A DNA stretch of 64,000 nucleotides from Myxococcales bacterium (GCA_016706545.1 JADJJK010000042.1:1-64000); one strand, 5' to 3'; shown: positions 43,773 through 52,802, counted from the first letter of the stretch. Notes: generated by a model not told the origin, from the letters alone. A program made the numbers and translations.

Positions 43773-44912
43773 ATGCAGGAGCTGGTGAGCGAAGCAGCCA
43801 AAGACCGCGCAGCCCCAGCTCCTGATGGCGCGCCGTCGGCGTCCGCGCAGCCGGCCAGCGAGCCCGGCACACCGCGCGAGCCCGGCGAACCGCGCACACC
43901 GCGCGAGCCCGGCGAACCACGCACACCGCGCGAGCCCAGCGCACCGCGCGCACCGGCCGTGATCGCCGTCCTCATCCCTTGCTACAACGAAGCCGTCGCC
44001 ATCGCCTCGGTGATCGCCGACTTCCGCGCCGCCCTGCCCACCGCCACCGTCTACGTCTACGACAACCGCTCCACCGACCGCACCGCCGAGGTCGCGCGCG
44101 CAGCCGGCGCCATCGTGCGGCGAGAAGAGCGCCCCGGCAAGGGCAACGTGGTCCGCCGCATGTTCCAGGACATCGAGGCCGACGTCTACCTCATGGTCGA
44201 CGGCGATGACACCTACCAGGCCGCGCAAGCCCCGCGCATGATCGAGCGCCTGCTCGACGACCGCCTCGACATGGTGGTCGGCCGCCGCGTCGAGATCCAC
44301 CAGGACGCCTACCGCGGTGGCCACCGCCTGGGAAATCGCCTGCTCACCGGCCTCGTCGGCGCCCTGTTCGGCAGCCAGCTCGCGGACATGCTGTCTGGCT
44401 ATCGCGTGTTCTCACGCCGCTTCGTCAAGAGCTTCCCGTCGTCGTCGCGCGAGTTCGAGATCGAGACCGAGCTCACCGTCCACGCCATGCAGATGCGCAT
44501 GGCCTGCGCCGAGATCGACACGCCGTACAAGGAGCGGCCGTCCGGCTCCGTCTCCAAGCTGCGCACCTTCCGCGATGGCTGGCGCATCCTCCTGGCCATC
44601 ACCAACCTCGTGCGCAACGAGCGCCCGCTGATGTTCTTCGCCGCCATCGCCGCGCTGCTGTGGATCGTCGCCGCCGCGCTCGGCGCGCCGGTGGTGCTGC
44701 ACTGGCTGGACACCGGCAAGGTCCCGCGCTTCCCCACCGCCATCCTGGCCTCGGCCATCGTCGTCGTCGGAGTCATCGCCCTGGCCACCGGGCTGATCCT
44801 CGACCTGGTGGCCCATGTCCGTCGCGAGGTCCGGCTCCTCGCGTACCTCTCCCAGCCGGCGACGCCGCCCCGCGACCCGGCGCCTCCGAGCACGCCCGCG
44901 CCCCACAGCTAG
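43773..44912 (+). CDS. family 2 glycosyltransferase with C-terminal membrane segments
   Basis: A 379-residue protein (TTG 43749 would add 8 residues; ATG 43773 is preferred). The N-terminal ~60 residues are low-complexity, with 9-residue Glu/Pro/Arg/Thr repeats encoded by 27-bp units (43861-43950). The GT-A domain follows: VIAVLIPCYNEAVAIASVIA, YVYDNRSTDRTAEVARAAG, VYLMVDGDDTYQAAQ (the D-x-D-like metal site), RGGHRLGNRLLTGLVGALFG, DMLSGYRVFSRRFVKSFP. Two membrane spans (LMFFAAIAALLWIVAAALG, AILASAIVVVGVIALATGLI) close the protein. It resembles polyprenyl-phosphate glycosyltransferases of the DPM1/ArnC type; donor and acceptor are unknown. Confidence 0.88.
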   Translation: MQELVSEAAKDRAAPAPDGAPSASAQPASEPGTPREPGEPRTPREPGEPRTPREPSAPRAPAVIAVLIPCYNEAVAIASVIADFRAALPTATVYVYDNRSTDRTAEVARAAGAIVRREERPGKGNVVRRMFQDIEADVYLMVDGDDTYQAAQAPRMIERLLDDRLDMVVGRRVEIHQDAYRGGHRLGNRLLTGLVGALFGSQLADMLSGYRVFSRRFVKSFPSSSREFEIETELTVHAMQMRMACAEIDTPYKERPSGSVSKLRTFRDGWRILLAITNLVRNERPLMFFAAIAALLWIVAAALGAPVVLHWLDTGKVPRFPTAILASAIVVVGVIALATGLILDLVAHVRREVRLLAYLSQPATPPRDPAPPSTPAPHS

Positions 44913-44920
44913 CCCCGCAG

Positions 44921-45892
44921 CTAGCTCCGCCTCGGGCGCCGCCGCCGCGCCCCGGCCGCCAGCGCGATCAAGAGCCCAGCCAGCGCCGAGCGCCCGCCGC
45001 CTTTGCGCGTCGCCGCACACCCTCCGCTGTCGTCGCCGTCGTCGCCATCCGCGGCGTCTCGGTCCTTGACGTCGTTGGGCTCCGGCGGCCCCGCGCCCGC
45101 CCCGTCGTCGGCCGCCAGCGCCGGCACTCGTTGCAGCACGAAGTCCAGCTCCGCGGGGACCGACGTGTGCAAGTCATACCCGCGGCGACAGCTATCGTCC
45201 GTGCCGCCAGAGGTCACGCCCACCAGGTAGCGCTTGCCGCCCACCTTGACGAAGGTGGGCCCGCCGCTGTCGCCGTAGCACGTCCCGTCGCCGTCGAACG
45301 CGGACAGGCAGAGCAGCCGGTCGCCGCGCACATCCGCCTCCCCCACCGTGGCGCAGTCCAGGGTCTGCGTCGCCAGCTTGCGCAGCACCCCGTCTCGGCC
45401 TTGCCCATCGCTGGAGTCGCCGTAGCCAAGCTGCAGCACCTCCGTGCCCGCGGCGATGGGCACCCGCCGCAGCGGCGACGGCACCCGGTCCGAGATCGGC
45501 TGCGCCAGCTTGATGAGCCCCACGTCGTTGTCCCACACCCGGTCGTCGTACTGCGGGTGCGAGTAGATCTCCGCCGCGCTCACCAGCGTGCCGGTGTCTG
45601 CTTCCAGATCTTCGGCGCCATAGTGGACGCTCACTCGCCGAGCCTCCGTCCCCACCAGGCAGTGCGCCGCCGTCAGCACCCACTGCGGATGGATCAGCGT
45701 GCCCGTACACAGCGAGCCGGAGAATCGCACCGCCACCACGCTGGGGAAATCCGCGCTCTTGGCCAGACTGCCACCCAGGATCTCGCGCTGGATCTCCCCC
45801 AGCGGCGGCTCCCCCTGCGGCGCTGCGTCTGCGTCGACGAGACATCCGCCAAGCCCGAGCGAAAGCAAAAGCCAGGTCCAACCTGTCTGCAT
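44921..45892 (-). CDS. trypsin-like serine protease with MYXO-CTERM-like tail
   Basis: A 323-residue S1A-type protease. Lipoprotein-type signal MQTGWTWLLLSLGLGGCLVD. The catalytic triad is VLTAAHCLVG (His), WDNDVGLIKLAQP (Asp) and GTCYGDSGGPTFVKVGG (Ser). EILGGSLAKSADFPSVVAVR resembles the zymogen activation site with its new N-terminus. The C-terminus is the notable part: an acidic linker (DRDAADGDDGDDSG), then GC, a hydrophobic stretch (SALAGLLIALAAGA) and RRRRPRR, the layout of the MYXO-CTERM surface-sorting signal of Myxococcota. Having both a lipobox-like signal and this tail is odd; the N-terminal Cys may not be lipidated. Probably surface-exposed and possibly predatory. Confidence 0.88.
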   Translation of the reverse strand: MQTGWTWLLLSLGLGGCLVDADAAPQGEPPLGEIQREILGGSLAKSADFPSVVAVRFSGSLCTGTLIHPQWVLTAAHCLVGTEARRVSVHYGAEDLEADTGTLVSAAEIYSHPQYDDRVWDNDVGLIKLAQPISDRVPSPLRRVPIAAGTEVLQLGYGDSSDGQGRDGVLRKLATQTLDCATVGEADVRGDRLLCLSAFDGDGTCYGDSGGPTFVKVGGKRYLVGVTSGGTDDSCRRGYDLHTSVPAELDFVLQRVPALAADDGAGAGPPEPNDVKDRDAADGDDGDDSGGCAATRKGGGRSALAGLLIALAAGARRRRPRRS

Positions 45893-46149
45893 CCCTGCCT
45901 CTTCAGCAACCTCCGTGCCGACGCCTGGCCCAGCAGGCTCGCGGCGTTGCGCTCCCTCACGCCGCCCAGGGTGGGGCGACCGCGCCAACCTGCGGCGCCG
46001 CGGCGACACCGCGCGCCGGCGAGCGGCGCAGCAGGGAGCGTCTCGCCGCACCGCGGCGCGCCACAAGCCGCCACAAGCCGCCACAAGCGCCACGCCGCTC
46101 TCCCCAGCGATCCCCTGCGCCCCCGGCCGCGGAAATGCCTGGACCCCCG
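45893..46149. other. divergent intergenic region with 10-bp tandem repeat
   Basis: The 257 bases between the protease (minus) and patatin (plus) genes contain about three copies of GCCGCCACAA at 46066-46092. No ORF is convincing, and promoters could not be assigned. Confidence 0.55.
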
Positions 46150-47409
46150 ATGGACAGCGCCCGCCGCCGCCCGCGACAATGGTCCACCGTGTCAGCACGC
46201 TCGAAGATCGGTGTCGTCCTCTCGGGTGGCGGGTCTCGCGGCGCCTACGAGGCTGGCATCCTGCACTACCTCCGCACGGACCTGGCCCGCCGCCTGGGCC
46301 GTCACGTCCCCATCGACATCATCACCGGCACCAGCGTCGGCGCCATCAACGCCGCGTTTCTGGCCGCCACCATGAATGATCCAGACGCGCAGGCGCGGGG
46401 GCTCGAGGCTGCCTGGCGCTCGCTCCGCATCGAGCAGCTCATCGGCCTGACGCCCGCGGACCTGTGGAAGGCCGGGCGGCTCATGGTCGGCCGCGAGCCG
46501 CCGCCGCCGGAGCCCGGCGCCTTCCGCTATGGCGGCGTGCTCAACACCAGCGGCCTCGAGCAGTTCGTCGTCCGCACCATCCCGTGGAGCGGCATCGAGC
46601 GAAACCTGCGCTCGCGCGCCCTGCAAGCGCTGTCGGTCTCCGCCACGCACATCGGCACGGGCCACACCGTGGTGTTCCTGTCCAGCGCAGAGCCGGTGCC
46701 CCGCGAGTGGAGCCGAGATCCGTTCGTCCGGCATCGCGCGGCGCGCATCGGCCCGCGGCACGTGCTCGCCTCCGCCGCCATCCCGCTGCTGTTCCCGGCC
46801 GTCAAGATCGGCGACCACTTCTACACCGACGGTGGCCTGCGCCAGAACACGCCCATGTCGCCGGCCATTCGCCTGGGCGCAGACCGCCTGCTCCTGGTCT
46901 CGCTGCGCCACGTCGCCGAGCCCTCGGCTGACCTGCAAGCGGAGCACGTCGCTGCGTTTCCCAAGCCGCTGTTCATGCTGGGCAAGGCGCTCAACGCCCT
47001 GCTGCTCGATCACACCGAATACGATCTGCAGCGCATGCAGCGCATCAACGCCATCCTGGACGCCGGCAACAGCGCCTTTGGCCCCAGCTTCGAGCCCGTC
47101 ATCAACGAGCGCCTCGTCGCCTCGCGCGGCGCGCCCCTGCGCCGCATCCACTCGGTCCACATCCGGCCCTCCGTCGACATCGGCGCCATGGCCTCGCAGT
47201 TCGTCACCAGCGGCAAGGTCAAGGTGGAGGGCCGCATCGCGCGCCGCCTCATCCAGCGCCTCGCCGAGGGCGAGTCCCCGCGCGAGAGCGATCTGCTGTC
47301 CTACCTGCTGTTCGACGGCGACTACGCCGCGCAGCTCATCGACATGGGCCGCCGCGACGCCGCGCGCAAAGAAGACGCGCTCGCCGAGCTCTTCTCCGTC
47401 GACGACTGA
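46150..47409 (+). CDS. patatin-like phospholipase
   Basis: A 419-residue intact protein. The oxyanion loop is VVLSGGGSRGAYEAGIL, the nucleophile elbow IITGTSVGAINAAFLA (Ser in GTSVG), and the catalytic Asp lies in FYTDGGLRQNTP (DGG). The first 13 residues (MDSARRRPRQWST) are basic and may not be translated: GTG 46189 (VSARSKIGVV) is a plausible start and the choice is open. No signal peptide, so it is cytosolic or exported by another route. Patatins hydrolyse acyl esters of phospholipids. The C-terminal ~120 residues (SRGAPLRRIHSVHIRPSVDI) are typical of larger bacterial members. Confidence 0.88.
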   Translation: MDSARRRPRQWSTVSARSKIGVVLSGGGSRGAYEAGILHYLRTDLARRLGRHVPIDIITGTSVGAINAAFLAATMNDPDAQARGLEAAWRSLRIEQLIGLTPADLWKAGRLMVGREPPPPEPGAFRYGGVLNTSGLEQFVVRTIPWSGIERNLRSRALQALSVSATHIGTGHTVVFLSSAEPVPREWSRDPFVRHRAARIGPRHVLASAAIPLLFPAVKIGDHFYTDGGLRQNTPMSPAIRLGADRLLLVSLRHVAEPSADLQAEHVAAFPKPLFMLGKALNALLLDHTEYDLQRMQRINAILDAGNSAFGPSFEPVINERLVASRGAPLRRIHSVHIRPSVDIGAMASQFVTSGKVKVEGRIARRLIQRLAEGESPRESDLLSYLLFDGDYAAQLIDMGRRDAARKEDALAELFSVDD

Positions 47410-47445
47410 GCGCCTGTGCGCGCGCACCGGCGGCGCCAGCGCGGA

Positions 47446-48486
47446 TCAGGAGCCGCCGATCTTGGCGCGCTGCTGCGGATCGAGCAGCGCCCGGCTCTTC
47501 ATCCACGCGCCGATGCGCGCCTTGCGGATCGCCGCCTCCTGCGCCGAGATCCGGTCCACGAGCGCGTTGACCTGGTCGGGCGAGGCGCTGGGGTTGCGCA
47601 GCGCGGCCTCGAGTTGCTCGCTCAGCTTGTCGAGCTGCGCGCGGGCGGGCCGGATCTTCGCGTCCGTCTCCGCGCGCACCGCGCGCAGGCTGGCCCGCTG
47701 ATCGGCTCGGAGCTGCAGGTCGGTCACCGCCACCGCCTCGTCATCGGCGTCAGCGTCGAGGACATCGAAGCTCGGCACGCTGGTCACCGGCGGCGCAGGC
47801 GGCGCGGGTGCCGCAGGCGGCGACATCGGCGAGGGCGGCGAAGGCGGCGCGGGCGGAGAGGGCGGCAGCGGCCTCGTCGAGAAGTCCCACGGATCGTCGC
47901 TGTCGTCGGCGTCGTCGTCGTCGCTGATATCGATGTCGACGCGCAGGTTCCCCAGCGCCTTGAGCTTCTGCAGATCCGACAGCTTGTCCAGATCGCCAAG
48001 CTGCGCCAGGCTGCGCAGATCCAGCGCGCTCCCGAGCACTGCCTCCAGCTCCGAGTCGAGCCCCTCCAGCGCGGCCTCGACCTCGCTGCCCAAGCCCTCG
48101 AGCTGCTCGCCCAGCGAGTCCAGATCCGACAGGTTGAGCCCGGCCAGCCGGCGGTCGACGATGGTGCTGATCCGGTCAAAGCGCGCCAGCACCTTGGCCC
48201 GCGCCTGCGGCGGCAGCGGCGCCACCGAGATCGCCTGCCGCGCCTCTCGCAGCCGCCCGCTCACCATCGTGCGGATCGCCCCGGCGTCGATCGATCCAGA
48301 CGCAGCCCCCGAAGCCTTGGCGCCGCGCGTCGACGAGGACCACGTCACCGTCCGGGTCCGCCCAGCCGGCGCCGCGGCGCTGGCCGCCGGCTTGTCGTCC
48401 GCGTTGCCAAACGGCGAGTACAGGAGCAAGCCGCCCAGCACGAGGGAAGGCGCGGCGATGGACAAGATCTTGGAGAGAGACTTCAT
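47446..48486 (-). CDS. periplasmic Spy/CnrX-like protein, likely partner of the ECF operon
   Basis: A 346-residue intact protein. Signal peptide MKSLSKILSIAAPSLVLGGL. The central part is a long helical, Leu/Asp-rich region (NLSDLDSLGEQLEGLGSEVE, LDLRSLAQLGDLDKLSDLQK) with an acidic patch (DISDDDDADDSDD) and a Pro-rich linker (PPSPPAPPSPPSP). The C-terminal ~100 residues (LQLRADQRASLRAVRAETDA, LSEQLEAALRNP, ALLDPQQRAKI) look like the LTxxQ helical hairpin of Spy/CpxP/CnrX/ZraP periplasmic sensors and chaperones. It lies downstream of an ECF sigma/anti-sigma pair on the same strand, as in Cnr-type systems. No His/Cys metal site is evident, so it more likely senses misfolding or binds through acidic residues (inference). 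Confidence 0.6.
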   Translation of the reverse strand: MKSLSKILSIAAPSLVLGGLLLYSPFGNADDKPAASAAAPAGRTRTVTWSSSTRGAKASGAASGSIDAGAIRTMVSGRLREARQAISVAPLPPQARAKVLARFDRISTIVDRRLAGLNLSDLDSLGEQLEGLGSEVEAALEGLDSELEAVLGSALDLRSLAQLGDLDKLSDLQKLKALGNLRVDIDISDDDDADDSDDPWDFSTRPLPPSPPAPPSPPSPMSPPAAPAPPAPPVTSVPSFDVLDADADDEAVAVTDLQLRADQRASLRAVRAETDAKIRPARAQLDKLSEQLEAALRNPSASPDQVNALVDRISAQEAAIRKARIGAWMKSRALLDPQQRAKIGGS

Positions 48487-48661
48487 GATAGCTCCTGGCT
48501 GAGCGAGTCAGCCGTTCGAGAGAAGAGAGCGTGAGGACGCGGCCTGGCCGCGCAGGCACCGGGCAAAGAGGACGCAGCAAGGACCAGCGTGGACCGGCGC
48601 CGGGGACGACGAACCCGCTGCTGCAGCAGCAGGGACCGCCACCGCGCCAGGCCCACGCCGC

Positions 48662-49318
48662 TCATCGCTCGCCCTCGTCGCCCTCGTCGTCATCGTCGGG
48701 GAGTTCGACATCGCGCGTCGCGCCGTCATCCGGCGGCAGCGCCATCCCCACCTCCAGCAAGAGCTGGCGGTACGGGCGCAGCGGTCGCTCGATCTTGTCC
48801 CAGTCAGCGGACACCGGCGCCGCGTGCGAGCGCGCGAGCACCAGCAGCGCCCGCGCGTCGTGGTCACCTTGCTCGCCAATCGCGGCCACCTCGTCTGGCG
48901 TCAGCCATGGGTCCTTCGCCCCTGCCAGGTCCTGCTGCTTGGGCGCGGCGATGGCCGGCAGGGCCTCGGCGGCGACTGGGTCCTGGGGCTCCGCCACCGC
49001 CTGCGGCGCCGGCCTGGACGGCTCGCGCACCAGCGCGAAGGTCAGCATCGCCGCCGCCGTGGCGGACAGCGAGGCGTACCCCACCACCCGCCGCCGATGC
49101 CGCGTCACCAGCCGCTGCGACGCCACCACGGTCATGCGCGCCGTGAACCCGCGCGCTGGCTCCACGCTGCGCCCGGCGTGGCCGACCCCGGTAGCGAGCA
49201 GGCTCTGCGCCGCCAGAAGGCTCTGACAGCGTGGACAATCATCGGCATGCGAGGCCAGCTCGGCCAGCGGCTCGCCGCAGGCCACACGCTCGGCCACTCC
49301 ATCGCACGGGGACATCAT
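48662..49318 (-). CDS. anti-sigma factor with zinc-binding N-terminal motif
   Basis: A 218-residue protein. The N-terminal ELASHADDCPRCQSLLAAQS contains H-x3-C-x2-C, the zinc-binding anti-sigma (ZAS) motif, with an upstream Cys/Asp-rich segment (MMSPCDGVAERVACG). One membrane span (VVGYASLSATAAAMLTFALV) separates it from a periplasmic domain ending in an acidic tail (DVELPDDDDEGDEG). Its ATG overlaps the sigma factor stop (ATGA), so the two are coupled, and the ECF sigma factor is its presumed target. Confidence 0.85.
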   Translation of the reverse strand: MMSPCDGVAERVACGEPLAELASHADDCPRCQSLLAAQSLLATGVGHAGRSVEPARGFTARMTVVASQRLVTRHRRRVVGYASLSATAAAMLTFALVREPSRPAPQAVAEPQDPVAAEALPAIAAPKQQDLAGAKDPWLTPDEVAAIGEQGDHDARALLVLARSHAAPVSADWDKIERPLRPYRQLLLEVGMALPPDDGATRDVELPDDDDEGDEGER

Positions 49319-49893
49319 CGGTGTTCCTCCATCAGATCTCGCAGCTTGGCCAGGCCACGCACGAGATGAGTCTTGGCAGTCGCCATCTCCACGCCCAGCA
49401 GCTCGGCGATCTCTGGCACGCCCAGGTTGTGCCCGTAGCGCAAGACCAGCGCGGTGCGCTGCTGCGCCGAGAGCGAATCGAGCCGCCGCAGCAACGCCGA
49501 CAGCTCCTGCCTCCCCGCCAGCGCGGTGTCTGGCGGCGCCGCCTCGGTGCCGTGCATCAGCGCCGCCACGTGCGTCGGCTCCGTGGGCGGCAGCTCGCGT
49601 TCCGGATCTTCCCGACGCTCACCAAACACCAGCCGGCGCAGCTTTCGTCGGCGCAGCGTCCGCAGACACATCGTGGTGACGATCCGCAGAAACCAGGCCG
49701 GCGCCGCCACCGGATCTCGAAGGTCCGAGATGTTCTCGCACGCGCGCACCAGCGCCTCCTGAACGGCCTCCTCGGCCTCGGCGCGGTTGCCGAGCAGATC
49801 GTACGCAATCCCGTAGCCGCGCCGAGCTGGCCCCTGCGCCAGCTCGGACAGCATCTGGCTTCGCGCATCCGAGATGGACATGGTCAGCTCCAT
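49315..49893 (-). CDS. ECF RNA polymerase sigma factor
   Basis: About 192 residues, normal for group 4 sigma factors. Region 2 reads GYGIAYDLLGNRAEAEEAVQ, EALVRACENISDLRDP, PAWFLRIVTTMCLRTLRRRK. Region 4 reads LLRRLDSLSAQQRTALVLRY, GHNLGVPEIAELLGVEMATA, KTHLVRGLAKLRDLM. ATG 49893 (MELTMSISDAR) or ATG 49881 may start it. The longer frame runs far upstream without stops but becomes Gly/Arg-rich, so it is not used. Coupled to the anti-sigma gene and followed by the Spy-like gene. Confidence 0.9.
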   Translation of the reverse strand: MELTMSISDARSQMLSELAQGPARRGYGIAYDLLGNRAEAEEAVQEALVRACENISDLRDPVAAPAWFLRIVTTMCLRTLRRRKLRRLVFGERREDPERELPPTEPTHVAALMHGTEAAPPDTALAGRQELSALLRRLDSLSAQQRTALVLRYGHNLGVPEIAELLGVEMATAKTHLVRGLAKLRDLMEEHR

Positions 49894-49907
49894 CGGTGCG
49901 CCCGCGA

Positions 49908-49935
49908 CATGAGTGGTTCTTGGTTGCACGGTTCC
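49908..49935 (-). promoter_or_regulatory. possible ECF-type promoter upstream of the sigma factor
   Basis: On the minus strand GGAACC (49935-49930) is followed after 16 bases by CTCATG (49913-49908). GGAAC(C) at -35 is common for autoregulated ECF promoters, but the -10 match is weak and the implied transcript start is very close to the ATG. The remaining gap to 50219 shows no other feature I can support. Confidence 0.25.
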
Positions 49936-50219
49936 ATCCAAGGAGCCCTGCCCCCGTCCGCCGGTGGACACTCCGAAATCAGATCGAGCGCCAGCGCCGA
50001 GCCCCGGCCCGCGCCCACGGCGCCACCCCCGCGAGATCCCAGGGAAAGCGCGCCGCGCCCGTTCTCTTCCCAGCCAGTGAACACCAGGCGATCCAAGGAG
50101 TTGCAACCTAGCATGCCAACCGCGCCCCAGCATCGCACCGAAATCGCGTCGCCCCAATAGCCGCGCGCCGCCAGCTCCGGCCCCCCCAGATGGCTGCCAG
50201 CCAGGCTCCCGAAGAGGTA

Positions 50220-51473
50220 CTAACGCACCCGGATCGCGTCGGCGATCACCACCGCGCCAGGCGTCTGCCAGCGCGACAGCACCACCCGGTTCCAGCCGGC
50301 CGTGAACGCATAGGTGCCGAGCGGGTTCCACTGGCTGCCAGCCACCCGCTGGTCGCGCGCCACCCGGCCAAGCTCCGCGCCCGCCGCGTCGTAGGCGATG
50401 AAGGTCGCCGCGGTCGAGCGGTTGGCCCCCGCCACCCACCACGCATCGATCGTCCGCGTCCCCGCGCTCGCCAGATAGAAGGAGAACGTCGCCGGCGCCG
50501 TGCTCTGCTCGGTCGCCGCCCAGCGGTACTCCGTGCCGTGGTACCCCGCGGTCGCCGACGTGGAGGTCCACGTCCCCGCGTACTCCACCTTGGCCAGCGC
50601 CGCGTCGTTGGCCGCCGGGCTACTGTCGATGATGACCGGCGCGCCGCCCCCCACCTTGGTCACCACCGCGCCCGGGTAGTAGTGCTCGACGATCCAGGCG
50701 TGCCCCTTGCCGCTCTGGCTGGCCCAGCGCTGGCTGCCCCACTGGCAGGCGCCGCGCCCATGCCCAAAGCGCGTCTTGCCGGCGCACAGCGAGTCCGAGA
50801 CGCCCGTCGCCGTCGGGTGCCCGTTCTCCGCCGAGTACTCCGCGAACACCGGCGCGCCGTTCTTCATCACGAACGACCCCGCCGTCGCCTCCACCGCGGC
50901 GTCGGTCACCGCGAAGGTCTCGTCCTTGTAGACCTGGGAGGCGGTCGTGTCGTCCAGATCTGCGCACGTGTACTTGCCCCCGCTGGTGACCCAGTTCGCG
51001 GCGTAGGTCCGGATCACGATGGCCCCCGCGCGCAGCGACTCGCCGTGCCAGCTCCGGATCCACTCATGCGGCAGCACGCCCCGCACGTAGCGCTCCAGCG
51101 GCAACACGTCCACGCGCCCCCGGCAAGAAGAGGTGGAGCCGTCCAGCCCGCGTCGCCACACCCGGATCGTCGTCGGCGCTTGCCACGCCGCCCCCACCGG
51201 GGCTTGCGGCTCTGGCGCGGTCCCGTCCGCGCGCGCGGCGATCAGCGCCAGCGCCTGCGGCCGCAGATCGCCCGAGACGTCCTCATCGACCTCCACGCCT
51301 TGTGACCAGCGCTGCGGTTGCTCGTACTCCGGCGTACTCTCCGGTGCAGCGGCGCTGGCGCAGCCGACGAGGGGCGCGGTCCCCACCATGCAAACCAGGG
51401 GCAGCACGCGAGCCCAGGGCGCGCCGCGGGAATCAGCAGGTAGCGAGGAGTTGCTTCGAAGTTTCGGGTTCAT
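50220..51473 (-). CDS. SpoIID/LytB-domain protein with C-terminal golvesin-like domain
   Basis: A 417-residue intact protein. Lipoprotein signal includes VLPLVCMVGTAPLVGCAS. The SpoIID/LytB domain shows LPLERYVRGVLPHEWI, RAGAIVIRTYAANWV, FAEYSAENGHPTATGV with DSLC, and FGHGRGACQWGSQRWASQSG with WIVEHYYPG, the family landmarks of a peptidoglycan lytic transglycosylase or amidase enhancer. The C-terminal ~130 residues (AKVEYAGTWTSTSATAGYHG, FSFYLASAGTRTIDAWWVAG, NRVVLSRWQTPGAVVIADAI) resemble golvesin/Xly carbohydrate-binding beta-sandwiches. In this non-sporulating lineage it is probably a cell-wall remodelling enzyme. Divergent from the oxygenase pair. Confidence 0.85.
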   Translation of the reverse strand: MNPKLRSNSSLPADSRGAPWARVLPLVCMVGTAPLVGCASAAAPESTPEYEQPQRWSQGVEVDEDVSGDLRPQALALIAARADGTAPEPQAPVGAAWQAPTTIRVWRRGLDGSTSSCRGRVDVLPLERYVRGVLPHEWIRSWHGESLRAGAIVIRTYAANWVTSGGKYTCADLDDTTASQVYKDETFAVTDAAVEATAGSFVMKNGAPVFAEYSAENGHPTATGVSDSLCAGKTRFGHGRGACQWGSQRWASQSGKGHAWIVEHYYPGAVVTKVGGGAPVIIDSSPAANDAALAKVEYAGTWTSTSATAGYHGTEYRWAATEQSTAPATFSFYLASAGTRTIDAWWVAGANRSTAATFIAYDAAGAELGRVARDQRVAGSQWNPLGTYAFTAGWNRVVLSRWQTPGAVVIADAIRVR

Positions 51474-51579
51474 GCCCCGCTGCAATGCACGGCGCGGACC
51501 ACCAACGCCGCCCCGCCCTCTCCTGCGCTCCTGACCGCGACGTGCGCAGCCAGCAACCCCGCGGTACCTTGGGTGGCGT

Positions 51580-52800
51580 ATGCAGCGAACGGAAGCGCGG
51601 ATCGTCGAGGACAAGAACGTCCTGGTCGTCGACTCTCCTTGGCCGGAGCACCAAGCCTCGCTCAAGGACTTCTGCGGCTCGGTGATCGCCGCCGCGGAGC
51701 TGCCGGCGCGGCTGGCCGAGCTCGCAGGCAAGACGGTGTACCTCGGCGGTGACGTCGCCAGGCTCCAGGGGCTCGAGCTCGGCGCGGCCAAGCGGGTGCT
51801 GGTCGTGCGCGAGCTCGCGCGCGGGCACGAGGAGGCCGGCCATCGCTGGCCGGTCGTGGAGGCCGCGCGCCTGCCGATGCTCGTGCGCGGGCTCGGCGTG
51901 TACTACCGGCGCTTCTTCGACGCCAGCGCCGATACCTACCAGCAGATCTGCCGCGAGCACACGTTCCAGACGCTGACGGAGTCCACCAAGCCGGGGACCG
52001 CGCACCGCACCGGGATCTATCTCACGCCCGTGCAACAAGCCGGGGACGAGCTCCACTTCCGCCTGCTCCGCTGCTCGACGAACCTCTCCGGCCCCACCGA
52101 GAACTTCCGCGCCAACGACCGCCAGCTCGTCGATGCGCTGAACCACGAGGCGGCAGCCGTGTTCGAAGACCAGGCCCCGCTCAATCACGTCCTGGCGCAG
52201 CGCTACCACAACACCCGCTCGGCCACGACGCAGAAGCAGGCCAAGGCCAAGATCTCCGCGCACGCGGACAAGACGAAGGACATGCCTGGCAACGGCATCA
52301 TGGCCTTCTGCACGTTCTACGATCAGCTCGACAAGCTCGGCCCGCTGCCCGATGACCCCTTCGATCGCGGCCATCATGGAATCAGCGGGCTCACCAGGCT
52401 GCGGTTTCGCCGCAAGGAGCAGGCTGGCGAGCGCGCCGCGCCCGGGCTCCCCGACGAGGTCACGCTCACGCTGTACCCCGACTCCGTGTTCTTCATGCCG
52501 CTGTCGACCAACCGGCTGTACACGCACGAGCTCCAGTCGTCGATGCTCGACGCCGAGCGACTGCCGACCCGCCTGGGGTATGTGGTTCGCTGCTCGAGCG
52601 CCGAGGCGGTTCACAAGGAGGGCCACACGTTCCTCAAGACCAGCGGCGGCCTCGTGAAGCTGGAGCCGCCCACGCCAGAGGGCATGAAGGATCTACGCCA
52701 GCTCTACGCGGAGGAGAACAAGACCACGGACGTCATCGAATACGGCGATCGATTTCGGTTCAGCATGAATCAAGGCGACTACACCGCGCCACGACTGTAG
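51580..52800 (+). CDS. divergent AlkB-like 2-oxoglutarate/Fe(II) oxygenase (large partner)
   Basis: A 406-residue intact protein with an N-terminal ~130 residues of unknown fold (NVLVVDSPWPEHQASLKDFC, GGDVARLQGLELGAAKRVLV). The C-terminal part fits the double-stranded beta-helix: ISAHADKTKDMPGNGIMAFC gives H-x-D (H228, D230), FFMPLSTNRLYTHELQSS the distal His (H316), and TRLGYVVRCS the 2OG-binding Arg (R337). A ~70-residue insert separates the halves. AlkB-family enzymes hydroxylate alkyl groups on nucleic acids or proteins; the substrate here is unknown. Two bases separate its stop from the next gene, which encodes a second, shorter enzyme of the same superfamily. Confidence 0.7.
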   Translation: MQRTEARIVEDKNVLVVDSPWPEHQASLKDFCGSVIAAAELPARLAELAGKTVYLGGDVARLQGLELGAAKRVLVVRELARGHEEAGHRWPVVEAARLPMLVRGLGVYYRRFFDASADTYQQICREHTFQTLTESTKPGTAHRTGIYLTPVQQAGDELHFRLLRCSTNLSGPTENFRANDRQLVDALNHEAAAVFEDQAPLNHVLAQRYHNTRSATTQKQAKAKISAHADKTKDMPGNGIMAFCTFYDQLDKLGPLPDDPFDRGHHGISGLTRLRFRRKEQAGERAAPGLPDEVTLTLYPDSVFFMPLSTNRLYTHELQSSMLDAERLPTRLGYVVRCSSAEAVHKEGHTFLKTSGGLVKLEPPTPEGMKDLRQLYAEENKTTDVIEYGDRFRFSMNQGDYTAPRL

Positions 52801-52802
52801 GC

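Noticed and set aside
49884..50138. 84-residue ORF upstream of the ECF sigma factor
   Set aside because: Gly/Arg-rich, no ribosome binding site, and it overlaps the sigma factor start; more likely leader DNA.
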